A stretch of DNA of 64,000 bases from contig JANEZZ010001959.1 of assembly GCA_026122225.1 (NCBI GenBank), forward strand, positions 2,117,501 through 2,181,500, given 5' to 3'. Origin of the DNA: Heloderma charlesbogerti (Eukaryota > Chordata > Lepidosauria > Squamata > Helodermatidae). A program made the position numbers and the translations under genes. Below the pieces are notes generated by a model that ran no database searches, was not told the DNA's origin, and was given only the letters and a program-made list of their open reading frames with translations. This document shows positions 41,541 through 53,771 of the stretch, piece after piece; within the stretch, counting starts at the first letter, position 1, and each line of letters starts with the position of its first letter.

Positions 41541-42754
41541 GTGTGTACAGATTTCCCTGAACAAGCCTACATCCCTGGTTCTTGAGTGCAGCATCTGAAG
41601 GCTCCCCCTGAGAGCTTCCCCCACCCCAATTTCGCCACATTCCAGAAATCTGCCGCAAAGTTATTGCTCCCACCGCACTTTTGCCTTGACAGGCCAAAAT
41701 CTCCTCTTCTTGACTGCAGCATCTGAAGGCTCCCCTTGAGAGCAGCCCAGCCCCACAATTTCGCCCCGTTCTAGGACTCTGCCTTGGAGTTATTGCTTCC
41801 AACCCCCACTTTCTCCCTCTCCCTGCTCGCAGTGAGAAGCTCCTATAAACCTGAAAGATCGTTACTGTGATAAAGCAGAGAAGGGACTTTACATAACAAC
41901 AGAGAAATGACTTGACATCAGAGAAACTACAGAATATCAAAGAAGGACAGCATTGCAATAGCGATTTAAGAGAGCATTGAGAAGTGAAAGAGTGCTTTAG
42001 GGAGGCTTACTAAAGTTAGCCTTTAACCCTTTCAGTGCAGGGGAGTGAGATTTATTTCTTACTTCTGAGTAAGCATGCACAGAAGAGGGGATATGTTAAC
42101 GATTAAAAGCAGGCTACCTATGGTGAATGAGTGCCCCCACTACTGTGGTAATGTGAGGGGTCTTTGCTGCACTCCTGGGGATTTTCTCAATGGGAAAAAC
42201 TACTTCCATTGGGGAAACAAGAGGGAATGGAGCATCCCACCCCCTTGACCATGTCACTGCCAGGTCACAGAGGCACACCTAGGATTTAATGGGGACGGAC
42301 GGACGGACACATGGCACACTGTGGTAAAACTGCCAGGCAGCCACTTTCAGTCAAAAAGTCGGAGTAAAAGGAGTTTCAGAAAATGCGGCTTTTCAAGAGG
42401 GAAGTGGCTGGTTGGCAATGGATTGGTGATGATGTCATCTGTCATGAAGTCAGACTGCTCTGGCTTTGCACTAAATTGTACATGAGGACAGCTCCCTGGT
42501 CACAGTCTTCCTCACTATGGTGAGATGTACTGTAGTTCATTTAAATAATAACAATAACAACAAGAATAATATCAATTATATTATGTAAGTATGTAAATTA
42601 TAGCAATTCTTTCTAAATTTGCATCTATAATACAAATTAGCATAATTCTAGACAAATCTCTCTCTTCTTTTGATGCCTTTCCTCTTCCTTTGCAATTGGT
42701 AAGTGGCCATCCTATGGTATAACGTATGGCCTAACTAAGAAATGGCTGGTTGGG

Positions 42755-43050
42755 TTGCAGGAGATGGCCTTCTGTGGTAGCACCTAGTGGAACTCCCTAT
42801 TTTAGGAGGTCTATTTGGGCCTCCTAGCTTTTTGCTGCCTGGCCAAGACATTTCTATTTCCACTGGCCATACGTTTCTTACCTGCTGCCGCTTTCTCTGT
42901 TTCTACTGCTGTTTATTTGGGGTGGGGGTGGGGTGTTGATTGACAAAATTACATTACATTTTAAAATTATTTTTTAAACTGCTGTAAGCTGCCCTGAGCA
43001 TGGCAAATGCAGTAGGAGGAGAGGATATAAACACTTTAAATAAAATAAAT
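42755..43050 (+). mobile_element. L2-like LINE 3' end
   Basis: TTCTGTGGTAGCACCTAGTG, GAACTCCCTATTTTAGGAGG, CCTGGCCAAGACATTTCTAT and GCTGTAAGCTGCCCTGAGC, with AAATAAAATAAATAC at the end, give the order of L2-type C-terminus, UTR and tail. Confidence 0.65.
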
Positions 43051-43139
43051 ACTAAATAGTAACAGCTTATATTCTGGAGAGAAATTAATTGCAATTATTT
43101 CTTTTCTAGATTTTACTCACTTCTAATCTCATTTTACAA

Positions 43140-43347
43140 CTCTGGTTTGACCTATATTAAGAAATATTTATTTATGATTTAATAATTAAGTTTCTATTCC
43201 ACATTTCAACAATTTCAGAACAAACACAATAATTTAAATAAAAATAAAAGCAAACAAAATAACCAGTTAAAAAACAGCAGGGGCTAACAACCAGCACACA
43301 TAGCAAATCAATTAAATGCTGAGTTAAACAGGATTTTTTTAGGGTTT
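43140..43347 (-). mobile_element. LINE 3' fragment, antisense, left part
   Basis: TTTATTTATGATTTAATAAT, CTATTCCACATTTCAACAAT and GTTAAAAAACAGCAGGGGCT resemble the inverted tail of the LINE type also seen at 17455. It is interrupted by the hAT-like MITE at 43356. Confidence 0.5.
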
Positions 43348-43355
43348 GCTTAAAG

Positions 43356-43481
43356 CAACCTTTGGCCCTTCAGATGTTTTGGCCTACAACTCACATCATC
43401 TCTCACCATTAGCTATGTTGGCTAGGGCTGATGGGGCTTATAGGACAAAAGATCTGGAGGGCCACAAGTTGTCCACCTCTG
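43356..43481. mobile_element. hAT-like MITE with perfect 8-bp target duplication
   Basis: The element runs from CAACCTTTGGCCCTTCAGAT to GGGCCACAAGTTGTCCACCT, then CTG. Inner CCTACAACTCACATCATC and GGCTGATGGGGCTTATAGG mark the family. GCTTAAAG is found exactly at 43348-43355 and 43482-43489. Confidence 0.88.
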
Positions 43482-43725
43482 GCTTAAAGGCAGATATAGA
43501 GAAGACACTTTTCTAGACAGAGAATTCCACAGTTGTGGGGTCACCACTAAAAAGGCTGTATCTATGGTACTCACCAATCTGATTAACCTTGATGGTTGGT
43601 GGGCCAGAAAGCAGGGCCTCTGAGGCTGAGTTCAGGGTCTGGGCAGGTTCATACAAGTGTCTGGAATTCCTACAATGCAGAGATTCTGCTACAAGAGGCC
43701 ATAAAAGTTTCCCAACTTTTATCAC
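43482..43725 (-). mobile_element. LINE 3' fragment, antisense, right part
   Basis: CTAGACAGAGAATTCCACAG and TGTGGGGTCACCACTAAAAA, then GGCTGTATCTATGGT, parallel the 17700-17760 block GAGTTCCACAACCTGG ... CTCTCGGGTCACCACG. It continues the copy split at 43356. Confidence 0.5.
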
Positions 43726-43729
43726 CTCT

Positions 43730-45340
43730 TCTTATGTGGCTTTACCCAGTAGGGGGAAACTGAAGCAAAGCCTCAGTACCACTCCTGTTCTCCCTCTTGA
43801 CCCCCAAAGGCAGATGATACAAGCACCCATCTGTTCTTTTCTTTAAATTCTTCCTCTCTTTGAACTCAAGAGATTTTGGAAATATCTGTGCAATTTGAAT
43901 TGCTTTGAGATGGGGCTGAACATACAGATTCACAGACTGAATCTGTCATGAGACCTTTGGGGCTAATCTTGCTCCCTCAAAAAGAATAAGTCAAGTGATG
44001 TTAATACAATAACATTGGAGCAAACCTCGTGTGAATTCAAAAGAATAGCAGGCTCCTGGTGATGATTTTGAAGGCAAAATCTAGAATATTAAAAACAGCA
44101 CACCTTGAAAGATAACGAACACACTAGGGAAGGCATTAGGAGAAGTGAAAGGAACATTTACTCTTCAAAGGAAAGGAATGGGTATAAAAATAGTGATGTG
44201 GGAAACACCCTTTTAATAAGAGCACTCCCTTGATACAGCACATTTTTAGCATATTTGTTACGCTACTGACTGTTCAGAGATGAACAGGTACTTCCTGCAA
44301 CAGTACGTTCAGTTACACTCTTCTGTTTTACGATGAGAAAAATCAAAAAGATCAAGTGCTTGCTGGTTGAGAGTGCCATTTAAAGTTTTTCTCCTACCAA
44401 TCTTCGGAGTGAAAAAGCAAGAGCCAGGGCTTAGAAATTCTGTCAAGAATTTCCTCAGAGTGAACACTAAAAAAGTCACTGTGATTCTTTCTTCAAAACA
44501 CTGATTCTGTGGGAGCCAAAACACTGGGCCCCCAAAGCCTTTATTCAAATCAGAAACCGTACAATCATGAGAAAATTATTCTGGTTCCAAGGAGATGTGT
44601 GAAGTTTGAATTAGTATTCACACTGAAGCGTCAAGGATATATTAAATCCATAATTACAGTAATCCACAGCTGCTTCAGTGGTAGAAAAATAATGAATTGC
44701 CCAGTGAGAACTGGTGTCCATGAAATGGAAAGAAAATGCCATCTGGTGTAGGACATGGCTCTAGCGTAATGCTTTGAACACAAGGGGTCTTGAACCTCCT
44801 TGACACAGTCCTTTTATGGATTATAGCTATTAGTATTTCCAGATAAAAGCACTGCAAAATTGAAAAAAGAAAAAAAAGTGTGTGAGGGATATGCTCATCA
44901 CATGTCCAAAATGCGCTTCTCAATCTTTTTTTAAGAGCTTGTTCATTTAAACAGAAAGGATCAGTATAATTACATCTATAAACATTAGCTACTCTGCTTT
45001 TTATCCTGTATTAGTTATGTGGAAACCTGTTTAGATAATAAAGCTAGTAGCAGAAAATATACGTGCTTATTTGTGAGCAGGATAATATGTGTGCTTTCTC
45101 CAGGAAGATTAAGCAGAATTGGCACACACAATATAACAGAGAAAGAATGCTTTGAACTTCAACAGCATCTTTCATCTAAAGACCTCAAACGTACAGTACT
45201 ATGAGATACAAACCTCATGTCAAGAAGTTGATATTAAAATGATGTAACATTAGGCAGAAATGAAGGAAAGAGAAGTAGTATCATGCCAGTGTCACTGGAA
45301 ATCAGCAGCACAACTAGGTCTCAGATATCCTGCTTGGAAG
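43730..45340. other. Unique intronic sequence
   Basis: No repeat recognised in this 1.6 kb stretch. Open frames are under 90 codons without family features. Composition is mixed and not simple. Confidence 0.45.
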
Positions 45341-45357
45341 TTCCAGCTTCCCTATAT

Positions 45358-45376
45358 ATTTACTTATTTTACTTAC

Positions 45377-45407
<31 letters not shown>

Positions 45408-45432
45408 TTCATTCATTCATTCATTTATTAAT
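45358..45432. repeat. (TTTA)n / (TTCA)n microsatellite
   Basis: About ten TTTA units grade into four TTCA units, then ATTTATTAATTAAAAACATT and an inverted LINE tail (CCACAGTGGCTTATAAC). Confidence 0.9.
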
Positions 45433-45534
45433 TAAAAACATTTATACTATGCCTTTCTGTTTAACAAAGGCCACAGTGGCTTATAACATTTAAAACAACC
45501 AGCTAAGAAAAAAAAATAGCAAAGATTAAGCAAC

Positions 45535-45620
45535 TTGGGGCACAACCCTATGCTGGCTGGGGCATGCTTGGATTTGTAGGACTTCTTTCTGTCTAAACAT
45601 GCATAGGATTGTGCCTTGAA
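45535..45620. mobile_element. TA-target palindromic MITE, internally shortened copy
   Basis: GGGGCACAACCCTATGCTGG at the left and TAAACATGCATAGGATTGTG, then CCTTGA, at the right are the two ends of the 28863 family. Most of the left arm is deleted, so the palindrome is gone. Confidence 0.65.
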
Positions 45621-46864
45621 ATTGATGGAGCAGCTGATTAGGGGGGGAAATCACATTTCTAGTAGTAAACAAAACAATTCAACAGCTTGACAGGATAAAA
45701 AATGACAAGACAAAAAATATCTTCACAAGAAGGTATCCTAGTTTCCAGGTCAAGGGAAAATCATAGTTTACTGGTTTGGATGAAACAGCAAGCTATGGTT
45801 TGTCTCAAAACCGGTAAGGAGTATGGGAATCACCATATGAGACAGGACAAAGGAGTGCACAACCCCAAGCTCCTTGAAGGCTCTTTCCCATAGCACCAAA
45901 CCATGTTTTGGTGTTTCCTTTCAACCAATTAACTGTATTGAATTTGTAACTATTGGGGAGGGTAGATCAGCACTCAGCCATTGACAGGCATTGAAGCGTT
46001 AAGGGAGGAGTATCAAGCTCTCTCAGCAATTGTCTGCACCCCCTTCAGGAAACCCATTTTTCATCTTGAGAGGTCTTGGTGTAAACAGTATTTAACTACA
46101 AGTTCTCTAACATGTTCAAAGGCAGAAAGAATAAAAGGATATAGGAGTCCTAAGACAGGAGCTGCAGCTATTATTACATCAGACAGTTACAGAAACAATT
46201 GTATGCTATTGCTTTAAGTCATAGCTAAGAATTTGCATCACAGTGGACCAAGGAATGCTCAGATTTTTAAAAAAAGGAGTGTTCAGATATGCAGCACTTG
46301 CATATGGTGATGCCGTAAGAGTTTGTAGAATGTTTTAGTTCTGTTTTCAGATAGAAACCAACATGGAAATTAAGAAGATGTCGGTAAATACACTAAAATT
46401 AATAATCCTTTAATGGGAAGGCTAAAATATTAATATGAGCTTCTCAGTTCACAAATCTAGAGAGAGCTAAGTGTGTCAATTAATTCTATTTATGCTTCAC
46501 AAGTATATGACTTTTGGATTAGAAAATCTAATAGCACTGCTGAGACTGGATGTACCAAATATTTAGAGGAATGTAGCCTGCCCTGAAATGGATCAGTTCA
46601 GGATGAAAATGAGGCAAATCTGGATTAAAAAACAGATAATCTATTATTTTCCCCCTTAAAAATCACTATGGAACATGTAATAATTAGGGTAATAATAATC
46701 CTCATGATGGAACTGGGCTCCATATTTTCCAACTGCAAACACAACTGAAACATAACATAATACAGATGTTGCTGGATGAAAATGAAACCAAACTGCTGGT
46801 GAGGCTGTGAACACAGAACACCCCTAGCAAACATGCGCCAAGATTATTCCATGTACCAAATGTG

Positions 46865-47046
46865 CATAGGAAGCTGCCTTATACTGAGTCAGACCATTGG
46901 TCCATCTAGCCCAGTATGGTCAACACTGACTGGCATCAGTTCTCCAGGGTTTCTGGCAGGAATTTTTCCACCCCTACCTGGAGATGCCAGGGATTAAACC
47001 TGGGACCTTGTGCATGCAAAACATGTGCTCTGCCACTGAAGGGATA
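46865..47046 (-). mobile_element. tRNA-derived SINE, antisense, nearly full length
   Basis: The plus strand reads CATAGGAAGCTGCCTTATAC, TGAGTCAGACCATTGGTCCA, CTCCAGGGTTTCTGGCAGG and GGGATTAAACCTGGGACC (inverted B box), and ends CTCTGCCACTGAAGGG (inverted A-box region). This is an abundant squamate SINE family. Confidence 0.8.
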
Positions 47047-47139
47047 CAAAATGGCAATATGGGGAAATACTTATTAAGAAATCAGTCTAGCCCCCCCGCC
47101 TGCATAAGTTAATTATACATTTCCTTTTAGAATTGATTT

Positions 47140-47410
47140 TTAAAGGACGTTTTGATGGTTGCTAGCATAATAAACTTTAAATTACATTAGATAAATTCAT
47201 GGAGGACAAGCCTATTAGCGGCTATTACCTCTCATAGCTACAAATGAAAATTCCACATTCAGAGTGGTACACCTCCAATGATCAGATCCTGAGGAGATCA
47301 AAAGTTAGAGAATGGCTATGATCTCTCCTAGCTTGTGAGCTTTGTAGGGTCATTTGTTCGCCCCCTGTCCAACACAGATTGCTGGACTCTATGTATCTTA
47401 GGTTTCAACC
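47140..47410 (+). mobile_element. CR1-family LINE 3' fragment, sense
   Basis: TTAGATAAATTCATGGAGGA, CAAGCCTATTAGCGGCTATT and ATTGCTGGACTCTATGTATC match, in sense direction, the inverted CR1 tails elsewhere. It is diverged. Confidence 0.6.
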
Positions 47411-48311
47411 TGCAAGGCAATTATTATATTCTCAGGTCTACAGGAAATTTTATAGTAGCTGGGCATAGCTACTCCTGCACTTGAGATCTATTCCATTCTC
47501 TCTGCCCCACTAATACAGCCAAATGACATCATTATTTCAATTTTTGTTATACACCTAAAGCAGAGAGCGAGAGCGAGAGAGAACACAAGAGGAAGGCTAA
47601 AGTATCCATGCTCATGACAGGATTACCATATTTTTCAACCTCTTCAAAAAAGGTTATCTAGGGTATCTGATATTTTACTAACACAGCATATATTCAGCAG
47701 AGCTCCTTGAATAGCAGCTGTTGTTAGCAATTAAGGCTCATTTCGATTAGTCCAATGTATGGAGGCTGGCAAATTTGGACATTAAAAATGAAGAACAGAG
47801 ATTGCTTAGAAAGAGGCAAAAGTGATGATGGTGGCTTTTGTGTCTTGTGCTTCAGTTTCAGGGAAAGAGTATTTAGCACAAGAGAAGAGAAACGAAGTTT
47901 AACTACCCCAAACACTGTGCAAGTCCTCTTTGCTTTGAGTGGTTTATTATTATACAGGAGTGTCCCAATTTCACATCAAAGTCCTTTAAGATAATTAGAG
48001 GGTCATTTGAACTACACATTTATAGTGTAATATATCCAATCTTCTTGTTAATGTTATTACCTCCTCTAGGGTCAAAACAGATGTGGGAATTCCATGATCA
48101 GATAGCCTCATTTTAAAACTTAAAAGCAGCTGGGGGGGCTCCAATTTTGCAGTAGCGGCACTAGAAGAGGGGGAGTTTTACCCATTAGTCCTGGGCCATT
48201 TCCCCAATCAACAGCAGTTTCTAAAGCTGCTATCAACCCTGCTGGGGAAGAAAAAATAAGAAGCAGCATGATACCACTACCTACCTTTTTCTCTCCGGGT
48301 AGGTATAATAG

Positions 48312-48468
48312 TGTCAGGAGCACCCTAGCTGCCTCTTACAGTCCCCTCCAATAGCCAACTCAAGACAGAGACGATGAGGATTATTTCCAAGGCTTTATTC
48401 CTTTATTACTTAATGACTCTTACAGATACTAATCACTAGCGACTAAGCAAGGAACTGCACTGGGGTAG
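48312..48468 (-). mobile_element. Solo LTR A, 3' part (split by LTR B)
   Basis: On the minus strand this is the end of LTR A. It contains AATAAAGGAATAAAGCC (polyadenylation signals), then GGGTGCTCCTGACA at the border. AATAG at 48307-48311 duplicates AATAG at 49374-49378. It joins 48977-49373 to make an LTR of about 554 bp. Confidence 0.85.
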
Positions 48469-48971
48469 TGTCAAGGGCTCCTTGGAGGGCTCTCAGTCTA
48501 ATCTAGTAGCCAAGTCCAGACACAGACAAAGGGATTCTTTTTAAAGCTTTATTCTTCTTTTACAACTTAACAGCTCTACAGGTAGCAACTAGATCTGAGC
48601 AGCAGCATCCCTATGCCCTAAGTTAGAACAGTTGGTCCCCGTTTGAAGGGCAATTACTGGCAGACCCCTGAATATAAGGACTAGGGAGAATCCCTCCCCT
48701 TTTCCCTTGGATCCTCTGGGCGCAACCGTTCTTTGAGCGCGAACCATTTGGTGCCGCTCTCTGCATCTGCGCCGCGCATCCCCCCCAGTCTGCTATCTGT
48801 GCTGAGTCACTCCCTGGACTGCTTTCTAAACTAGGAATGTGGGTGGGAGGAATCTCCGTCAGCTGTTGGTCCTGGGAAAAAAGGAGCGCGCTCCTCTCCC
48901 GAAGGAGTGACTGCTCTTCCTCAGCATCAGAACTACTCTGGGATTCTATGGGCTCAGTGTCCACCCTGACA
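48469..48971 (-). mobile_element. Solo LTR B (503 bp), inserted in LTR A
   Basis: On the minus strand it begins TGTCAGGGTGGACACTGAG and ends GAGCCCTTGACA, with TGTCA/TGACA termini. GGTAG flanks both sides (48464-48468 and 48972-48976), a 5-bp target duplication. An AATAAAG signal lies near 48550. A 113-codon frame (48964 down to 48623) starts DTEPIESQSSSDAEEEQ. No internal gene region remains, which fits LTR-LTR recombination. 5-bp duplications fit Ty3/gypsy or some endogenous retroviruses. Confidence 0.87.
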
Positions 48972-48976
48972 GGTAG

Positions 48977-49373
48977 ACAGCAGAGTAGCCCAAGCTCCAG
49001 GTAAGGCAGTTGGTCCCCATTTGAAGGAGAAGCGTGGGAAGACTCTGAACTTATGGGCTAGGGAGAGATCCTCCCTCTTTCCCTTGGGTCCTTGGGACGC
49101 GACCGTTGTTTGCGCGCCAAACGAGCACTACACCTCCTTTCCGCACCCTCCATCTGTTGTCGCTCCCTGCGTCTGCGCCGAGCGTCCAGCATGCCCCCCT
49201 CCAGTGCTCTCTCACTGCCAGGGTCACTATCTATCCCATAAATGCTGGCAAGAGGAATCTCTGCCAGCTGCTGTGCTTGTGAGAGGTAAGCGAGCTCCTC
49301 TCCCACGGATTGCTGTTCTTCCTCAGAATCAGAACTGCTCTGGGGCTCTATGGGCTCAGTTTCCACCCTGACA
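48977..49373 (-). mobile_element. Solo LTR A, 5' part
   Basis: On the minus strand it begins TGTCAGGGTGGAAACTGAG and keeps an open frame (49402 down to 49058, starting upstream of the border). The frame reads TEPIEPQSSSDSEEEQ, then a basic stretch ARRRRRERQQMEG and RLARKQRSRPKD before a stop. It is similar to LTR B but clearly diverged from it. The remainder lies at 48312-48468. Confidence 0.85.
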
Positions 49374-49897
49374 AATAGCAGTTTGGGGGAGTGATGGTTC
49401 AAATGTGGAAATGGTGTGGGCCAAAAGGGTGAAATACCTTCTCCCCCAGCCTTGCTACTCTGATCAATATCACAGCTCCTTCTAAGTTTTAAGACCTACT
49501 GAAAGATCAAACCACCAGTCTCCCACATCACATCTGTTTTGGCCCTGAAATTTCAAGAACACAGTGCATAATAATCTAAAGAAAAACAAAAAGGAACAGG
49601 CAAGAGGCCTAATTATGGAAATGAAGCATTATTTTAGAATATGTACAGCACAAAACACCCTTTTTAACATTTCCTGATTTAAGAAAATGGCTCTCCAGAA
49701 CTGCACAGCTCATTGTAATAAATGCAAAGTAATCAAAACTAAGAAGTTTGGTCTCTGCTTCTGGGCCCTTCTCATGTTTTTCAGCAATGGGTTCCCCTAG
49801 GCAAGATGTCCAGACAACATAATCGTCATCATGACTACAGGACTGAAAACTATTTGGGGACCTCATTGGAATCTATTCCTCTGTCACATCACTATTC

Positions 49898-50300
49898 CAA
49901 GAGCATCTCTACACCAGCCTAAAATCCAGCGTATAAAACGGGCTTTCTGCTTCCGTTTTAAATGCAGGATCATGATGGAACCCCTTTACATGCACTTCCT
50001 TCCCCCACTTTTCCACCTCCTTTTCCCCCTTATCCATATGTTTCATTATACAGCTGATAAATGGCACTGTGGTCTAGCTTCTCTTATTGCAGGTTTTCCT
50101 CTATTCACAGAGGGAACTCAAGTGGAACTCAAGTGCTGTAATTTGATAGCTCATTATCTCCAATCTTTTAAAAAACGGAATAAAGGTCATTTAGTGTGGG
50201 AGACGCCCTGGAGGTTGACGAACTCCTCTAAAGGACCCGCAAACTTCCATGAGTAACCAATCTCAATAGCAAGATAAAAACTCCGTGTGAAGAAGTCCCT
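49898..50300. mobile_element. Unclassified MITE family Z, copy 2
   Basis: Shared with 27047-27445 are TATGTTTCATTATACAGC, ATGGCACTGTGG, CTGGAGGTTGACGAACTC and AAAGGACCCGCAAACTTCCA. The right end, inverted, reads AGGGACTTCTTCACACGGAG, then TTTTTATCTTGC. It resembles the left end of copy 1 and supports terminal inverted repeats of about 30 bases. Confidence 0.6.
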
Positions 50301-50309
50301 GGTCTCCAA

Positions 50310-52800
50310 TTAAAAATAAATAATCCAGGTAAAATGTTTTAAAAATTGAAAAAAAAATCCAGGGGAAGTGGGGGCAGAAGGAGGAAAATCAGCTGGGCAA
50401 CCAGTAGAATTCTGGAGGGTTGGCATCTATACATGCAACGGAAGACTCATGCAGTCTGGTAGTCGTAACAAAAGCTTGCCAAGAAGAGGTACGGGGGGAA
50501 ATGTTCAAACAGCCACACTTTGAAAGGAATTTAGCACAAGGGCCAGATGACATTTCCCTTTTGTGGCATACATGTAAATTCAATAGTGTGCTGGTAATGA
50601 CTTTTCTGATTCAATGCACTCTACTTAAATATGATTATGGTTTCTTCTCTGATGCTCATTCTTCATTTCAGATTTCTTTTTTTCTTTTTTTGAGAAGGCC
50701 AGTACATTGACCTATGCTATCAGGAATGGAGAGCCTCATTCTGAAAATATGCTGCTTCAGCCTCTTTGTCCAAGGGCACTTGCACACTGCTCATGAACTC
50801 AGTAAAAGCAAAGCCATTCATAGCCTTCAGTTGCCTGTCAATCACTCCCAAGGCCAAAGAACTGCCACTCCCGGGTTTGGGCTATACCTTGCAGCTACAG
50901 ACAAGGCAGGACACAATGCCAGCATGGGTGGGAGGAATGATGGCATGGTCTGTTTAAACAGGAACTAACTGTCTTACTCCTGTTCCTTCCACTGCAACCA
51001 ATGCCGAGGTTCAACAAATGTGCGCAACTGATACAGCTTGCTTTTTCTGTCCCTAGCTATCGAAAACTTGCATTTATCATCAGTAATACAACACTTGTAT
51101 GTGATCCTCCAGTTACTGTATGAACTGAGTCTGTCCTTTACAGTAATTACAGTATTAACTGAAAAATAAATACCTAGGATTCACATTAAGCAAACTCTGA
51201 AAAAATAAAAACCAGCAAACTGAAATCTATAAGTACATGGGGTGGGGAGTAGAAAGGATCATGTCAGTTACGCCTAATACCAGCTTTTACATGTCCGATT
51301 ATATTTTTGTGGATTTTTCTAAAGTCCTGTCAACTTAACCATTTCCCACAAATTCCCACAATTTCTGCTGTTGTATCAAGGGAGTGGTTTTTAACTCTAC
51401 ATTAACCAAATATTCATCTAGTTTTGCTTTTTTATTTTTCCGTTCTTTCACTGCATTTAAAGTTGTATAACCAATTTCATATTTCTCTTCAAAATGTTGT
51501 AATCTTTCCTCTAGAGCAGTTATTTTAGTCTAATTCCTCCTTAGAGGAAACTTCTAATTTTTTGTATTAATCTTGCTTCAAACTGTTCAAATTGGTCTGG
51601 GAAGGCTTTTAAATTATCTTCTGTTGCTAAGGTCATCTTCTCCTTATTTACTTTTTATTATTTCTTCTCATCATTGTCTATGCTATATCATCATATATCA
51701 CTACCCTTTTATTCTAATTTGATCTAAAAAAAAGAACCCCTCAGACAAAATATTATCTCTCCTTCCTTTCTTCTACTAATGTACCTACAGGGTATCCTAA
51801 CTGCATCTTCATGATAACAACTTCATTCCTCTATGTTAAACACATCTTACTAGTACTATAATTTTTCAGCAAGCATTCTCATACTATCTATAAGGTCTAC
51901 AACAATTACTTGCAACTCTTTTTAAAAAACTGTATCATCTGTTCTCAATGTCCAAAACAAACTTTAACCCAGGAGAAAAAAGAACATAATTCCATGGCCT
52001 TGGCCAATGCTCATGCCGAATGGGCATGCCCCTCTGGAATTGCAATACTAGTCCTGCTGGGAAACACGAACCACCCTCTCCAAGCTCAGTTCCTTTTCAA
52101 GATGGGGTGTGTCTGGCCATTGTGGCAGGAGGAGTGGGAATACAATGCTGTCCTGGGGTGGGGTGCGAGCTAGGTGTCTCTGTCCATGGCATCTCTCACT
52201 TATCCCTCCCAACTTCTCTGCCCAATACCCATCCACAATGGGCCTTCTTGGGATTATGGGCCATGCTTCCAATGTATCAAGTCTCAGTAACCAGCAATAA
52301 TATGGAGTTAACTTAAGAGATCCACTAAAGTTTATCATAACAAAGACCTCTTCAAAGAAACTAAATTGTGTAGATTCCTCTGTACAGAGCAATCAGCTTC
52401 CAATTAGTTTACAGAAACAATTTGAAGTGATGGTGTTGACGTTTACTGTCCTACATGGCTTGGAAACTAAGGACTGCCTTCTCCCCACATGCTTTAAGTT
52501 ATCCGAGAAGGCCCTGCTTACAGCATCTCTAGAAAGGGCTTCTAACACTGTATACATAATAGGCTTTTTCTATTTTTTTGAATTTTGTGTAGATCTTAAT
52601 TCTCATCTACTTGACTTCTTGCTTCTTAGGGTTATGATCCCACTCCTTTGTTGATCTCTGGTTTTCTCTGCCAACTCTTTCCCCCTCAAATGCTGTTAAT
52701 AGCATTTGTAGGAGGTAAACTCAGTTACCACCTACAAATATGCCTCCACATTTTCTCCAATAGCAAGGAAATGGCTAGGCAAAACCTTGACTACACTAAG
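50310..52800. other. Unique intronic sequence
   Basis: I see no named repeat in this 2.5 kb stretch. 51300-51880 is T- and C-rich. A small dyad, AAATGCTGTTAATAGCATTT, lies near 52688. Frames up to 114 codons lack family features. Confidence 0.4.
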
Positions 52801-52804
52801 GTTG

Positions 52805-52935
52805 TATACCCACTTATCCATGAATGAGTCCCACTGAATTCAAAGGGACTTACTTCAGAGTAGACATATATAGGACTGCAATCCTATGCCTGCTTATCAC
52901 TGCCCACTCAATAGGAGTTAATTCTGATTAGGCAT
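52805..52935. mobile_element. TA-type MITE fragments (CAATCCTATG family)
   Basis: GTTGTATACCCACTTATCC, AGGGACTTACTTCAGAGTAG and ACTGCAATCCTATGCCTGC, then a second arm-like AATAGGAGTTAATTCTGATT, are pieces of the abundant reptile family with CAATCCTATG ends. 63290-63378 is similar. Confidence 0.5.
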
Positions 52936-53640
52936 CTATAGAACTGCACTGTAAGACTGTTAATTTAACTTATATTATTCAGTTCAGGGAAGAAGATTAA
53001 AAAAACCATATGGATTTTTGACAGGTTAGTCTCTTGCCAATTCTTGGGTTCATTATAACTGGTATGAAATAAATATTCAGATGGAAAGAACGTTTTATAA
53101 TGTTCTATGTCTGAAACATATGGATGATTGTGTTTTTTCTTTCTTTGATAAGTGATGGTAAAATCTGTTTATGGTTTTTCAGTATAGGAAATGAACAAGA
53201 GACTTGTATTTAATGTTCTGTTGTGATTTATATTTTAATATTTTTAGAAAATAAATATTGTTTATTAAGAAACAGTGTTGCTACAAGAACTATGCAAATG
53301 ACAGTTATGCAAAATACCCAATGTGTCTAATTTACCAGAGATAGAGCATTTGAGTTTCACTGGTGCTGAATTTGAACGTTATTCCCTTGCTAAGCCCTAC
53401 ACTGATGAGTAGAGAGACATAGTAAGTAATAATCAGGTTTACAAACACAGCCTTCAAATGGAAGACAAATTTCAGCTGTGATTCTTCAGCTTATCCTTTC
53501 TCTTTCCAATTTATCTAGGGAAAGTCTGAAACAGATGGCTTGTTGACATTGGAAAAAGCCATTTTAGGAACATAATCACATCATATGATCCAGCAGAATC
53601 ATCACTTCTTCCGAAGCGAACACCTGTAGCACATATAGAC

Positions 53641-53771
53641 CAGCCTTCCCCAACCTGGTGCTCTCCAGATATGTTGGACTACAACCCCCATAATACCACA
53701 GTCAACTATGCTGTGAGATTATGGAAATTTGTAGTCCAACACATTTGGAGAGCACCAGGTTGGGAAAACTG
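53641..53771. mobile_element. hAT-like MITE, strongly palindromic, with 8-bp target duplication
   Basis: The left end CAGCCTTCCCCAACCTGGTG and, inverted from the right, CAGTTTTCCCAACCTGGTG pair. Complementarity continues through CTCTCCARATRTGTTGGACT. Flanks ATATAGAC (53633-53640) and TTATAGAC (53772-53779) agree at 7 of 8. Confidence 0.82.
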
